Assembly: GCF_001513975.1 (NCBI RefSeq)
Contig: NZ_KQ947986.1
Span: 784,713 to 848,712 of the forward strand
Direction of reading: 5' to 3'
Source: Streptomyces curacoi
Lineage (GTDB): Bacteria; Actinomycetota; Actinomycetes; Streptomycetales; Streptomycetaceae
DNA length: 64,000 bases
Part shown: positions 1-8,591 of the stretch, piece after piece
Layout: each line of letters begins with the position of its first letter
Numbering within the stretch: position 1 is the stretch's first letter
Translations under genes and position numbers: made by a program
The notes under the pieces: model-generated
Databases searched by the model: none
What the model was told of the DNA's origin: nothing
The model's input: only the letters and a program-made list of their open reading frames with translations

Positions 1-1689
1 CACCTCGGTGACCGCGGCCCGACCGGCCGCAATGGCCTCGCGCAAACTGTCGAGATCACCGGTCCGCTTGAACAGCATGTGCAGGCTGGTCCCGAGGTTG
101 GACTGGAATCGGGCGTGCCACGGATGATCGACCGGAATCGCCGCGAGAGCCTTTCGGTTGGCCGAAACGGCCTCGCCCAGCGTCCGCAGATCATCGGTCT
201 CGTCGAACTGGGCCAGCAGCGAACTCCCGAGGTTGGACAGGCTCGCGGCCCGCATGGGATGGCCGTCGGGGATCGCCGCGACGGCACGACGACCGGCCGC
301 GACGGCATCGTCCAATGCCTGCCGATCCCCGGAATGGTCGTACAGCGCGCGCAGCGTGTTCCCGAGGTTGGTCAGGCGGCTGGCCTGGCTGGGATGCCCG
401 TCGGGGGTGGCGGCGTCGACCTGGCGGTGGGCGACGACCGCTTCGTGGAGCAGGTTCGCGTCCCCGGTGGCTTCGAACAGCTCCCGCAGGCTCACGCCGA
501 GGTTGGCCAGGACAGCCTGCCGGTCAGTGTGGTCGGCGGGCAGGGAGGCCGACGCGGCGCGCCCGACGGCGACCGCCTCCGCCAGCGCAGCGCGGTCCCC
601 GGTGTGCTCGTACAGCAACTGCAGCGTGCCGCCGAGGCTCGACATGCTCCCCGCCCGACCGGGATCATCCTCCGGCGTGCTCTCCAACGCCGCCCGGCCA
701 ACCGCGACCGCCTCCCGCAACATGGCGGTGTCGCCGCTCGCTTCGAACGCGACGCGCAGGGTGTTTCCCAGGTTGGACAGGCAGGTGGCCCGGTCGGGAT
801 CGCCGACCGGCATCGCGGCGACCGCATCCCGCCCGGCGGTGATCGCCTCGTCGATGGCCCGCGCATCCCCGGCGTGCTCGTGCAGCATCTGGAGCACGAC
901 GCCCAGATTGGACAGGCGACCGGCTCGGATGGCCCCGTCCCCTGGGGTCGCGGCCACCGCGGACCGGGCCAGCCCCACCGACTTTCGCAGCACGCTGACG
1001 ACCCCAGTGCGCTCGAACAGGGACCGCAGCGAAAGCCCGACCTCGCTGGCGTGTTCGGGGTACTCGGGATCGCGTTCGTCTATGACCTCGAGCAGGGTCA
1101 GGCCCGCGCTCACCGCCTCCTGCAGCACGTCCTCGTCGCCGGTCTCGTCAGCCAGCGCGGACGCCGCGGCATGCATGTTCGCCAGGCACGGCCCGTACAT
1201 CGGATGGTCCTCCGGAACGGCGGACAACGCCGTCCGGAACAGGTGAACAGCCTTCTCCAACGCCTCCAGGTCACCGTTGCGTAGGAACCAGTCGAACAAT
1301 TCCGCACCCTGGTCGGTACAGGCGGCCGGATCCATCCGCCCACCCTTGCGCTTGCGCTTCTTGGGGCGACGGGTCTGTTCGGCGTACAAGCTGCGCAATT
1401 GTTCCGGCACCGCATCCGGGTCGGCCTGGTACACCGGCTGGTAGAGGATCGCAGCCATGCGCAGATCCTCGTCCCATTCATCGACCGGCAGCGCCTGAAC
1501 CCGCAGCCAGTACAGCTCGCCGACGGCCCGCAGCACCTCCAGGTCGGGATCCTCGTCGGACCCGAGCACCCGGGCCAGCAGGGCACCCGCCTCCTCCAAC
1601 GCTTCCGGCGCCAGCACCCACCGCGAATGACCGGTCTCGATGGCGTGCGCGGTCCGCGCCCGCACGGCCGCGAGCAACTTCTCCCGCAC
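1..1689 (-). CDS. TPR-repeat protein, N-terminal part (3' end off the left edge)
   Basis: The leftward frame is open from the GTG at 1689 to base 1, so the C-terminus lies outside the window. I chose this GTG because GGAGGT sits five bases upstream; the GTG two codons earlier has no usable spacing. After about 130 residues that are not clearly repeated come about eight tandem units of exactly 45 residues with the pattern (S/A)NLG-x-(S/T)L-x5-(Y/F)E-x-(T/S)GD-x5-EAV-x-AxRxA, a tetratricopeptide-like helical repeat. In Streptomyces such arrays often precede a C-terminal CHAT protease-like domain, which cannot be tested here. No signal peptide or membrane segment is visible. A role as a protein-interaction scaffold is inference. 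Identification of the repeat is firm, the function is unknown. Confidence 0.75.
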   Translation of the reverse strand, partial: MREKLLAAVRARTAHAIETGHSRWVLAPEALEEAGALLARVLGSDEDPDLEVLRAVGELYWLRVQALPVDEWDEDLRMAAILYQPVYQADPDAVPEQLRSLYAEQTRRPKKRKRKGGRMDPAACTDQGAELFDWFLRNGDLEALEKAVHLFRTALSAVPEDHPMYGPCLANMHAAASALADETGDEDVLQEAVSAGLTLLEVIDERDPEYPEHASEVGLSLRSLFERTGVVSVLRKSVGLARSAVAATPGDGAIRAGRLSNLGVVLQMLHEHAGDARAIDEAITAGRDAVAAMPVGDPDRATCLSNLGNTLRVAFEASGDTAMLREAVAVGRAALESTPEDDPGRAGSMSSLGGTLQLLYEHTGDRAALAEAVAVGRAASASLPADHTDRQAVLANLGVSLRELFEATGDANLLHEAVVAHRQVDAATPDGHPSQASRLTNLGNTLRALYDHSGDRQALDDAVAAGRRAVAAIPDGHPMRAASLSNLGSSLLAQFDETDDLRTLGEAVSANRKALAAIPVDHPWHARFQSNLGTSLHMLFKRTGDLDSLREAIAAGRAAVTEV

Positions 1690-1789
1690 GAACACCTCCG
1701 CCCGCCCCAACCGGCGGCAGTCTACCGAGACCGCCGATCAGCGAGGGCTGGTCCGCAAATAACGTCATGCCGCCGAACAGGGGGTGAGA

Positions 1790-1993
1790 TCATGCGGCCT
1801 CGATTCGTTCGAAGCGGACGGTGAGGCCGAGGTCGTTGGCCTGCCGGGTGATGCGGCGTAGGGCGCGTTCGGGGTCGTGCTCGGTGTAGTAGTCGTCGCC
1901 GAGGTCGTGGAAGCCGGTGTCGTGGGTGAGCATGTGCATCGAGTGTTCGAGCGCGACCAGGGCTTTCTTCTTGCCTGGTGCTGCGTTCCTCAA
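1790..1993 (-). pseudogene. IS110-family transposase, C-terminal fragment
   Basis: About 65 codons match the extreme C-terminus of IS110/IS116/IS902 transposases: a basic KKKALVALEHSM segment, then LGDDYYTEHDPERA and a closing R-x2-RQANDLGLTVRF. The usual hydrophobic residues between the Ser-Met and the HML are missing, so there is a small in-frame deletion. There is no ATG and no upstream catalytic domain. It is therefore a relic, lying about 350 bp from the nearly complete IS110 element at 2339-3440, and the two are separated by an IS630-type fragment. Confidence 0.6.
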
Positions 1994-2061
1994 AGGGTGC
2001 GGATGTGCCCCTGGTCAGCGGCTCTGGTCGGGGGCATCGTGCGTCGTAGGAGGCTTGTGCC

Positions 2062-2338
2062 ATGCCGAAGTTGCTGTTCGCGCGGGCTGCGCGCGACGAG
2101 AACGAAGAGCGTGAGGTCCGACGGCTGGCCGGTGCCCGGCATGCCCCGGGTGATTGGATCCAGCGTGCCCGGATCATCGAGGCCAGCTGGGACGGGACGC
2201 GGCCGGCGGCCATTGCCGCCCAGGTGGGCTGCCACCCCGAGACGGTGCGCCGCCGGCTGCACCGGTCAACGCCGAGGGCCTCGACGGGCTGGGCGACCGG
2301 CCCGGGCCCAGGGCGACGACCCCGGCTCACGGACGCCC
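2062..2338 (+). pseudogene. IS630-type transposase, N-terminal HTH fragment with two frameshifts
   Basis: The frame opens at an ATG preceded by AGGAGG (about 2048) and encodes a homeodomain-like helix-turn-helix of the kind found at the N-terminus of IS630-family transposases: ARHAPGDWIQRARII, then AAQVGCHPETVRRRLHR. After this the expected continuation FNAEGLDGLGDRPGPG is found only by changing frame near 2268 (one base apparently missing in CACCGGTCAACGCC), and a second shift near 2310 restores RRPRLT. The fragment then runs into the IS110 terminus near 2338, and the DDE catalytic domain is absent. It is non-functional and was probably cut by the IS110 insertion or an associated deletion. 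Confidence 0.6.
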
Positions 2339-3620
2339 CTATAACGGGGGGTCGGTGGAGGCCGTCCGGACCAGGTTGAAGACCTCGCGGGCGGCATATC
2401 GCTTGAGGCAACGGATGATCTCACGACGGGTTTTGCCCTCCTGGGTGCGGCGCTCGTAGTACGCCTGGGTACGCGGGTCGTGGCGCAGCCGGGTGAACAC
2501 GATGCGGTGCAGAGCAGCATTCGCCTGCCGGTCGCCGCCATGTTTGAGGCGACGCGAGCTCTGCCGACCCGAGGAGTACTCGATGGGACTGACCCCGCAC
2601 AAGGCGGCGAAGGACGCCTCGGTGCTCAGCCGCTCAGGGTTGTCGCCCATGGTGATCAGGAGCGTGACAGCGGAGTCCGGGCCGATACCGACCGGCGCGA
2701 GCAACTGCGGGGCATGGCGTTCGACGAGCCCGGTCAGTCGCTGATTCAGCTCATCGATCTGCCCCGTGAGCTGCTCGATGCGCTCGGCCAGCAGCCTCAG
2801 GGTGATGCGAGTGGCCTGGGCGACGGCATCCTCGTCACCCTCGCCGTCGCGCGGGCTGAGGCACGCGCAGGTCCGGAACAGCTCGCGGTTACCCAGGTCG
2901 GACAGCCGCTCCCGCAGAGCCGGGTCGGCTACGACCAGGACGGCCTTGAGCTGGTTGATCGCCTGGGTACGGGCCTTGACCGCGGAGTCCTTGGCGATTT
3001 TGGACATCCGGGCGCTCTGCACTGGACCGTCGCCGGTTTTGGCCCGCGCCCGGGAGCGACCACTCAGCACGGCCTGGGCAGCAGCCTGCGCATCGAGCGG
3101 GTCCGACTTCCCGAGCAGACGACGGGCCGAGCGGTCGGGGCGGTTCACCTCGAACACCTGAACGTGCTGCGCCGGCAGGTGGCGCGACAGGCCCGCTCCG
3201 AAAGTGCCGGTACCCTCCACACCGGCCCGGCGCACCGTCCCCAGCTTGCGGGCCCAGGCGAGCAGCCGACGGTATCCGACCGCCGTGGCCGGAAAGGACT
3301 TCGTACCCAGGATCTGACCCAGCGGGCAGAGAACGGCGGCGACATGGACCTCGCCGTGCGTGTCCACCCCCCAGGACGACCTCGCCCCAAGCGGGCGGGC
3401 CTTTGCTGGTGGAGTGGGGGCTGCGCTGTCTGGGTGTCATGGTGGTCCGCCTCCCGCATGGTGACGTGCTGGGTCGCTGGCACCGACCTGGTCGGGCGGT
3501 CTGAACCGTGATGGCGCCTGATTGACGGCAAGGCCCCTATTGGGACACGCCCTGTGGCTCGGTGACAGCAGGCACCATCCCGCAACGGCAGTCGACAAGT
3601 CCATGACAAGACACTTCGGT
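2320..3620 (-). mobile_element. IS110-family insertion sequence (ends approximate)
   Basis: The element contains a nearly complete IS110-type transposase reading leftward (2339-3440). IS110 elements normally lack terminal inverted repeats, so the ends cannot be set from sequence symmetry. The right end must lie close to the transposase stop, near TATAGGGGCGTC in reverse complement at about 2330-2343, where the IS630 homology stops. The left end lies somewhere upstream of 3440. It sits among other transposon relics. Confidence 0.55.
2339..3440 (-). pseudogene. IS110-family transposase with a 5' frameshift
   Basis: From the GTG at 3367 leftward, 342 codons encode a typical IS110 DEDD transposase: the first catalytic Asp in VDTHGEVHVAAV, Glu in GVEGTGTFGAG, the LLGKSDPLDAQAAA segment, and the C-terminal Transposase_20 domain with PVGIGPDSA and ALCGVSPIEYSSG. 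The normal N-terminus lies in another frame: an ATG at 3440 leads to AWGEVVLG, and a run of six G (3367-3372, read on the minus strand) must lose one base to join it to VDTHGE. Either the gene is inactivated, the protein starts at GTG 3367 one residue before the catalytic Asp, or the G-run is slipped or misread. Apart from this the frame is intact, so inactivation may be recent. Confidence 0.7.
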
Positions 3621-3868
3621 CAAAGGTGTCATGAGTCAGAGCCCCGTCCGGAACGGTGTTGCCCAACCGTCCCACTGGTCCCGGCACAACAACACGGCCC
3701 GATCAGTCCCGGAAGGCATCGTCCGAACCGGCGCTCAACGTGGCCTGGACGGACTGACGAAGACTTGACTCCCCGTTCGCCCGTGACCGGATTTGACAGG
3801 CAGCCAAGTTGGCCGCCGCACCGGCTGCCCGACGGACGGCATCGAATCCCTCCAACCGGCACACCGCG
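3441..3868. other. Non-coding stretch upstream of the IS110 transposase, possible bridge-RNA region
   Basis: No convincing gene is visible in these 428 bases. In IS110-group elements the non-coding segment 5' of the transposase gene encodes the bridge RNA that pairs with target and donor DNA. By position the segment just upstream of 3440 is where such an RNA would lie, but I cannot delimit it or fold it reliably by eye. The rest, next to the GNAT gene, shows nothing recognisable. Confidence 0.3.
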
Positions 3869-4357
3869 TCATTCCGAAGGAATGCGAAACTCGAATTCGG
3901 GACGGTCCCACGGCACGGCAGGCGGGTTCGCGAACACGGTCCCGGTCCGCACCGCACCGACGCGGTGGTAGAAGTCCTCGGCGGGAAGATGCGACACGAC
4001 CTTGAGACGGTCGAGCCCGGCGGCACGGGCCTCGGACTGCATGTGCGCCACGAGCAGCCGTCCAATACCCCGTCCTTGCACTTCGTCGGCGACGAACAGC
4101 AGGTCGAGCTCCGGCGGAGCGACGACGAGCGAGTAGAACCCGAGGACCCGGCCTCCATGCTCGTCGGCGCCGACGGCCACAAAGGAGCGGTGGGCCTCGA
4201 TGTAATCAGGACCGACCCGGTAGCCCGCGACTGCAGCTGCGTACTTACCCTGATAGGCGCCTGAGCCACGCACGAGCCGCGTGAGCCGTTTGGCATCCCG
4301 CGCGACGGCCCTTCGTATCGTGATCGGCTGGCTGATCGGGGAAGTGCGTGAACTCAT
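3869..4357 (-). CDS. GNAT family N-acetyltransferase
   Basis: A protein of about 162 residues with a full single GNAT domain: [17 protein letters not shown] at the N-terminus, the beta4 segment [32 protein letters not shown] containing the acetyl-CoA pyrophosphate loop (Q-G-R-G-I-G), and a C-terminal [12 protein letters not shown] strand. I start at the ATG at 4357 because the frame upstream, though open to 4501, reads as Arg/Cys-rich non-protein sequence. Substrate is unknown. It stands alone between the IS110 element and the deleted OYE gene. Confidence 0.75.
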   Translation of the reverse strand: MSSRTSPISQPITIRRAVARDAKRLTRLVRGSGAYQGKYAAAVAGYRVGPDYIEAHRSFVAVGADEHGGRVLGFYSLVVAPPELDLLFVADEVQGRGIGRLLVAHMQSEARAAGLDRLKVVSHLPAEDFYHRVGAVRTGTVFANPPAVPWDRPEFEFRIPSE

Positions 4358-4521
4358 CGGGAGAGTATTTCGCACCGGGGAGTGCCTTCGTGCAGCGGGT
4401 CGGCTGCTCGGGCAGGCGTTCCTGCACCGCTCCCGGGAACCGCTCGCCCAGGCCCCGATCGGCCACGTCACTGCCGCCGATCGGCCGCCCGCCAGCAGCA
4501 TTTGCAGAAAGAAAGAAACCC

Positions 4522-5002
4522 ATGACTGTCAACATTTCAGAAGTTTCGCCCGTTCCGTCGCTTTTCTCCCCCATCTCCCTCGGGAAGATCGAGCTCGCCA
4601 ACCGCATCGTCATGGCACCGATAACCCGGGTCCGGGCCGGTTCCTCCGGCATTCCCGGGGACCTGATGGTCGAGTACTACCGGCAGCGGGCGAGCGTCGG
4701 AATGATCATCACTGCACGCCGAGCCGGGCGGCGAGCTGGTACAGGAGCTGCGGCGGCGCTTCGACGGCAAGCTGATCGTCAACAACGGCCCCTTCGGGGG
4801 GCAGACCACCCGCGAGCAGGCGCTCCAGCAGATCGAGGCCGACCACGCCGACGCCGTGGTCGTGGGCCGGGCCCTCATCGCCAACCCCGACCTGGTCGAG
4901 CGCTGGCAGGGTGGCCACCCGGAGAACGAGCCGCGGCCGGAACTGTTCTACGGGCCGGGCGCCGAGGGCTACACCGACTACCCCTTCCTCGAAACGGCTT
5001 GA
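4522..5002 (+). pseudogene. Old Yellow Enzyme-type alkene reductase with large internal deletion
   Basis: The ATG at 4522 begins a good N-terminus of an NADH:flavin oxidoreductase/alkene reductase ([21 protein letters not shown], then [16 protein letters not shown]). Near 4713 the sequence jumps directly to the family's C-terminus in another frame: [35 protein letters not shown], then [18 protein letters not shown] and a stop at 5002. Intact family members are about 360 residues; roughly 240 residues, including most of the FMN-binding barrel, are missing. The junction is out of frame, so no functional enzyme can be made. The gene was probably lost by one deletion event. Confidence 0.8.
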
Positions 5003-5528
5003 GGCCCACGGTCACGCCTGTCCATGCGGCAGCCCCACTCACACATGGACAGGCGCCCGACCGGCGACACTGTGCCCGCCCCTTTGAGCCCGCGGTCACA
5101 CCGGCGATCACCGACTCGAGGACCGTCGGGTCCGTCAGGGCGTTGACGGTCCGCAGGTTCCTGGTCAGCAGCCTGCGCTGGGCTCCGCCGTCCATCTGAA
5201 ATCTTGCGGCGGCGGCCTCGGAGGCGTTTCACGAGCTACTCGGCACCTGGTTCGCCGCTCGTTGCCGGCTCTCCAACCGACGCCACCACTGGTCCAGGGC
5301 CCTTCACGCCGGAGGGCCCTGAGCCATGCCCGCAGTGGACAACGGACAGAACGAAACCCCATCCATGATTTGGGCTCTGCGGCCCACCCTGCGGGCAGAG
5401 CGGGGTTGTCCACGGCTACGGTCAGCATCGGTTCGGGCAGGGACCACGTCATGCCGTCATGCCTTCCACGCGGGCCGACACTCGATCGGTGCGGGCGTGG
5501 GGGAGCGCCCCTGCGCCACGGCGACTGG
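5003..5528. other. Intergenic stretch of about 525 bp
   Basis: No intact gene is visible. It contains the decayed ligase-like fragment listed separately (about 5337-5475). The remainder, 5003-5336, shows nothing I can identify. Confidence 0.5.
5337..5475 (-). pseudogene. Decayed N-terminal fragment resembling ATP-dependent DNA ligase, copy A
   Basis: Read leftward from the ATG at 5452 the sequence gives MTWSLPEPMLTVAVDNPALP then AGWAAEPK, which resembles the start of actinobacterial ATP-dependent DNA ligases, where the pattern continues KWDGFRA. Here a shifted WMGFR follows and the frame is lost, before the catalytic lysine region is complete. A second, about 70 percent similar copy lies at 9107-9250 in the same orientation. 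The repeat is plain in the DNA. The ligase assignment rests on a short stretch and is tentative. Confidence 0.45.
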
Positions 5529-6386
5529 TCAGGTGGCCGAGGCGTTGACGTTCGTGCTGGCGGCCCAGGAGGCGAGCACGCGCAGGCGGTCATGGGTAGG
5601 GGTGCCGGGTTCGGCGGTCCACACGATGAGGTGCTGGTCGGGATCGGTGCCGGCGGTGAGGGTGTCCCAGTCGAGGGTGAGGTCGCCGACGACGGGGTGG
5701 TGGAGGGTCTTGGTGCCGACACTCCCTGCGGTGACGTGGTGGCTGCTCCACCAGGTGCGGAAGTCCTCGTCCCGGACGGACAGTTCGCCGACCAGGGAGG
5801 CCAGGTGCTGGTCCTGGGGGTACTTGGCTGCATCCATGCGCAGCATGGCCACGCTCAGGCGGGCGACGGCTTCCCAGTTGTCGTAGAGGGTGCGCATGGC
5901 GGGGTCGGTGAACAGGATCCGTACGTAGCTGCGGTGCTTGTCGGGGATCTGGGAGAAGTCGGTGACCATGGCGGCGGCGAGGGTGTTCCAGGCCAGGACA
6001 TCCAGGCGGCGGCCCATCACGATGGCCGGGGTGAAGTTCACGTCGTCCAGCAGGCGCCGCAGCTGGGGCTGGACCTTCTGGATGCTGCGGCGCCGGGGGC
6101 GGGTGGCGTCCCGGCCTGCCAGTTCGAACACGTAGTCCCTCTGGTCGTCGCTGAGGTGCAGGACCCGCACGAGCGCCTGCAGAACGGTCCCCGAGGGCTG
6201 AAGGCGGCCCTGTTCGAGCCGGATGTAGTAGTCGGTGCTGATGGACGCCAACCGGGCGACCTCCTCCCGGCGCAGCCCGGGCACACGGCGGGGAGTGTCG
6301 GGAAGGCCGACGGTGCGGGGGCTGAGCTCGCCGCGGCGGGTCTTGAGGAACTCGCCCAGCTCCTTCAGCGGTGAGTTGCTGGTCAT
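5529..6386 (-). CDS. XRE-family regulator with MmyB-like ligand-binding domain
   Basis: A protein of 285 residues. Residues about 8-70 form a Cro/C1-type helix-turn-helix (LGEFLKTRRGELSP, GLRREEVARLASISTDYYIRLEQGR). The rest is the MmyB-like domain typical of Streptomyces XRE regulators that sit next to small oxidoreductase or hydrolase genes (PAIVMGRRLDVLAWN, LFTDPAMRTLYDNWE). The ATG at 6386 fits the family N-terminus. It diverges from the CMD/cupin/hydrolase genes across a 196-bp gap, so it probably represses them and itself. The inducer is unknown. Confidence 0.85.
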   Translation of the reverse strand: MTSNSPLKELGEFLKTRRGELSPRTVGLPDTPRRVPGLRREEVARLASISTDYYIRLEQGRLQPSGTVLQALVRVLHLSDDQRDYVFELAGRDATRPRRRSIQKVQPQLRRLLDDVNFTPAIVMGRRLDVLAWNTLAAAMVTDFSQIPDKHRSYVRILFTDPAMRTLYDNWEAVARLSVAMLRMDAAKYPQDQHLASLVGELSVRDEDFRTWWSSHHVTAGSVGTKTLHHPVVGDLTLDWDTLTAGTDPDQHLIVWTAEPGTPTHDRLRVLASWAASTNVNASAT

Positions 6387-6582
6387 GGGCCCAGTGTGCA
6401 CCGCCGCCCGGTAAGGGTGGGTGGGAAAGTTTTTCCTACGGAAGACGCTTCCTAGCAAGGTTTTCTCCCATTTGCGGAGCCCCTGGACTGTGTGAGCGTA
6501 GGTGTCGAGGCCGGTCCCGGAAGCCTGCGAAGGAACCAAGGCGGCCGATCGCACACCTCTCATGCACGGCAGGAGCCGCACC

Positions 6583-7149
6583 ATGGCACAGCAGTCCCCA
6601 GCGCAACAGCTCATCGGTGACGTGGCGCCGAAGCTCGCCGACCTGACCGACGACGTCCTCTTCGGCGACGTCTGGGAGCGCCCGGGACTGTCCAAGCGCG
6701 ACCGCAGCCTGGTCACGGTGACCGCGCTGGTGGCGCTGTACCGCACCGACCAGCTCGGCTTCCACCTGCGCACGGCCCTGAAGAACGGGCTCAGCAGGGA
6801 GGAGCTGGTGGAGGCCGTCACCCACCTGGCCTTCTACGCGGGCTGGCCGGGCGCGATGAGCGCCGCCACGCTCCTGAAGAGCATCCTCGCCGAGAGCGAC
6901 ATCAGCGCCGACGCGCCGTCCGGCAACCGTCAATCTCACCGCCGTCCTGTCGAAGGGCGCCGAGCTGAAGCAGCCCTCGCCGGGTTCGTCGCCGGCGAAC
7001 GACCGCCACGCGAACCGCCAAGGCCACGCCGAGCCCCCGCTCGCCCAGGCCGACCTCCCGCGAGCTGGGCTTCGGCCTCACCCACGCCGCCTGATCCACC
7101 CCCAGCCCCGTTTTTGAGAGAGACCCCCATGGAATTCGTCAAACAGTAG
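6583..7149 (+). CDS. Carboxymuconolactone decarboxylase (CMD/AhpD-like) family protein with abnormal C-terminus
   Basis: The ATG at 6583 has AGGAG eight bases upstream. The first 105 residues are a complete CMD domain (KLADLTDDVLFGDVWERPGL, RDRSLVTVTALVALYRTDQL, EELVEAVTHLAFYAGWPGAM). The usual AhpD CxxC pair is absent, as in many CMD homologues of this type. Most homologues end near LLKSILAES; here the frame stays open through about 75 Pro/Arg-rich low-quality residues and then reads in frame into the cupin start MEFVKQ before a TAG at 7147. The stop has evidently been lost or the tail rearranged. CMD and cupin modules are known to act together and are sometimes fused. Confidence 0.7.
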   Translation: MAQQSPAQQLIGDVAPKLADLTDDVLFGDVWERPGLSKRDRSLVTVTALVALYRTDQLGFHLRTALKNGLSREELVEAVTHLAFYAGWPGAMSAATLLKSILAESDISADAPSGNRQSHRRPVEGRRAEAALAGFVAGERPPREPPRPRRAPARPGRPPASWASASPTPPDPPPAPFLRETPMEFVKQ

Positions 7150-7542
7150 GCCACCGTCAAGGCCCCCGCGGACTGGTTCACCGGCGACGTCTGGTTCGAC
7201 GTCCTCTACGCCGGCCAGGAACCGTCCCGGATGCGCGCCAACATGGTCCGCTTCTCACCCGGCGCCCGCACTCACTGGCACTCCCACGTCCTGGGCCAGA
7301 CCCTGCACGTCGTCTCCGGCACCGCCCTGATCGGCACCCGCGACGGCATCGTCTTCGAGGCCCACCCCGGCGAGACCGTCACCTGCCCCCCGAACGAGGA
7401 GCACTGGCACGGCGCCACCCCCGACCGCTTCATGGAGCACATCGCCCTGTGGGAAGGCAAGGGCGACGGCAGCACCGAGACCACCTGGAACGAGCCCGTC
7501 ACCGACGAGCAGTACAACCGCGCCCGCACCCGCAACCAGTAA
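7129..7542 (+). pseudogene. Cupin-domain protein with amber codon 7
   Basis: MEFVKQ is followed by TAG (7147-7149), then the frame continues without a break through a normal small cupin: ATVKAPADWFTGDVWFD, PGARTHWHSHVLGQTLHV (metal-binding H-x-H), PGETVTCPPNEEHWHGA and a proper end at 7542. Homologues I recall read MEFVKQ-x-TVKAPADWF, so a single C-to-T change of CAG to TAG would explain it. The downstream ATG at 7231 would skip the first beta strands. Either the gene is dead or the product is made by amber read-through or internal initiation. The same frame is continuous with the upstream CMD gene. Confidence 0.65.
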
Positions 7543-7570
7543 CACCCCGCACCAGAAAGGAACTTCGCTC

Positions 7571-8488
7571 ATGAAGACCGAAGTCAGCTTCCTCAGCAAG
7601 GGCCTGAAGATCGCAGGCATCCTGTTCCTGCCCGACACCTACTCCGGCCAGCCTCTGCCCGCCGTGGTCGTCGGCCACCCCTGGGGCGGCGTGAAGGAAC
7701 AGACCGCCTCCATATACGCCGAGCGCCTGGCCCGCGAAGGTTACGCCGCCCTCCTTTTCGACGCCGCCCACCAGGGCGAGAGCGAGGGCACCCCGCGCAA
7801 CCTGGAGGACCCCTTCCAGCGCGCTGAGGACTTCCGCTCCGCCGTCTCCTACCTCGCCTCCCGCAGCGACATCGACGCCGACCGCATCGGCGGCCTGGGC
7901 ATCTGCGCCTCCGGCGGCTACCTCTCCTTCGCCTCCCAGACCGACCGCCGTATCAAGGCCCTGGCCACCGTCAGCGCCTTCGACACCGCCAGCGGCCTGT
8001 TCGAGGGCGTGGGCCGGGTACAGGGCCCCGAGGTCCGCGAGTTCCTGCTCGACCAAGCCGGTGTCCTGCGCAACGCCGAGGCCCGCGGCGAGGGAGCCAT
8101 CACCCTGACCCTGGTCCCGCCCACCGAGGCCGAAGCCGGCGCCTTCCCCGAGCGCAGCATGTTCCGCGAGGGCCACGACTACTACCGCACCCCGCGCGGC
8201 CAGCACCCCCGCTCCGCGAACTGGTCCCTCCTGCAGGCAGACGTGGCCGCCCAGTACAGCGCCTTCGCCCACCAGGACTGGATCTCCCCGCGCCCGCTGC
8301 TGATGATCGCCGGCACCGACGCCGACACCCGCTACTTCACCGAGGAGGCCATCGCCCAGGCCAACGAGCCGAAGGAGCTGTACCTCATCGAGGGCGCGAC
8401 CCACATCGACCTGTACGACAAGAACGAGTACGTGACCCCCGCGGTCGCCAAGATCTCAGAGTTCTTCGGCAAGCACCTCGGCCTGTAA
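7571..8488 (+). CDS. Alpha/beta hydrolase (dienelactone hydrolase-like)
   Basis: A protein of 305 residues, ATG preceded by GAAAGGAAC. It shows the fold's ordered motifs: oxyanion-side VVVGHPWGGVKEQ, nucleophile elbow GLGICASGGY (Ser), an acid residue near IAGTDADT, and the catalytic His in EGATHIDLYD. No signal peptide is present, so it is cytoplasmic. It follows the cupin gene by 28 bp and is probably co-transcribed with the CMD and cupin genes under the divergent XRE regulator. The substrate is unknown; a small ester or lactone is inference from family and context. Confidence 0.82.
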   Translation: MKTEVSFLSKGLKIAGILFLPDTYSGQPLPAVVVGHPWGGVKEQTASIYAERLAREGYAALLFDAAHQGESEGTPRNLEDPFQRAEDFRSAVSYLASRSDIDADRIGGLGICASGGYLSFASQTDRRIKALATVSAFDTASGLFEGVGRVQGPEVREFLLDQAGVLRNAEARGEGAITLTLVPPTEAEAGAFPERSMFREGHDYYRTPRGQHPRSANWSLLQADVAAQYSAFAHQDWISPRPLLMIAGTDADTRYFTEEAIAQANEPKELYLIEGATHIDLYDKNEYVTPAVAKISEFFGKHLGL

Positions 8489-8591
8489 CACCCCGCGACA
8501 CCCCCCCCAAGCGGTCGGCCTGCCACCCAGCAGGCCGGCCGCACCCGGTCCGCTCGCACCCCGGCAGGCGGCCACGAAAGGACGACCCGGC

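Noticed and set aside
79-1284. Long rightward open frame of about 400 codons
   Set aside because: It is antisense to the TPR gene and mirrors its 45-residue periodicity; composition is Gly/Arg/Gln-rich without any domain.
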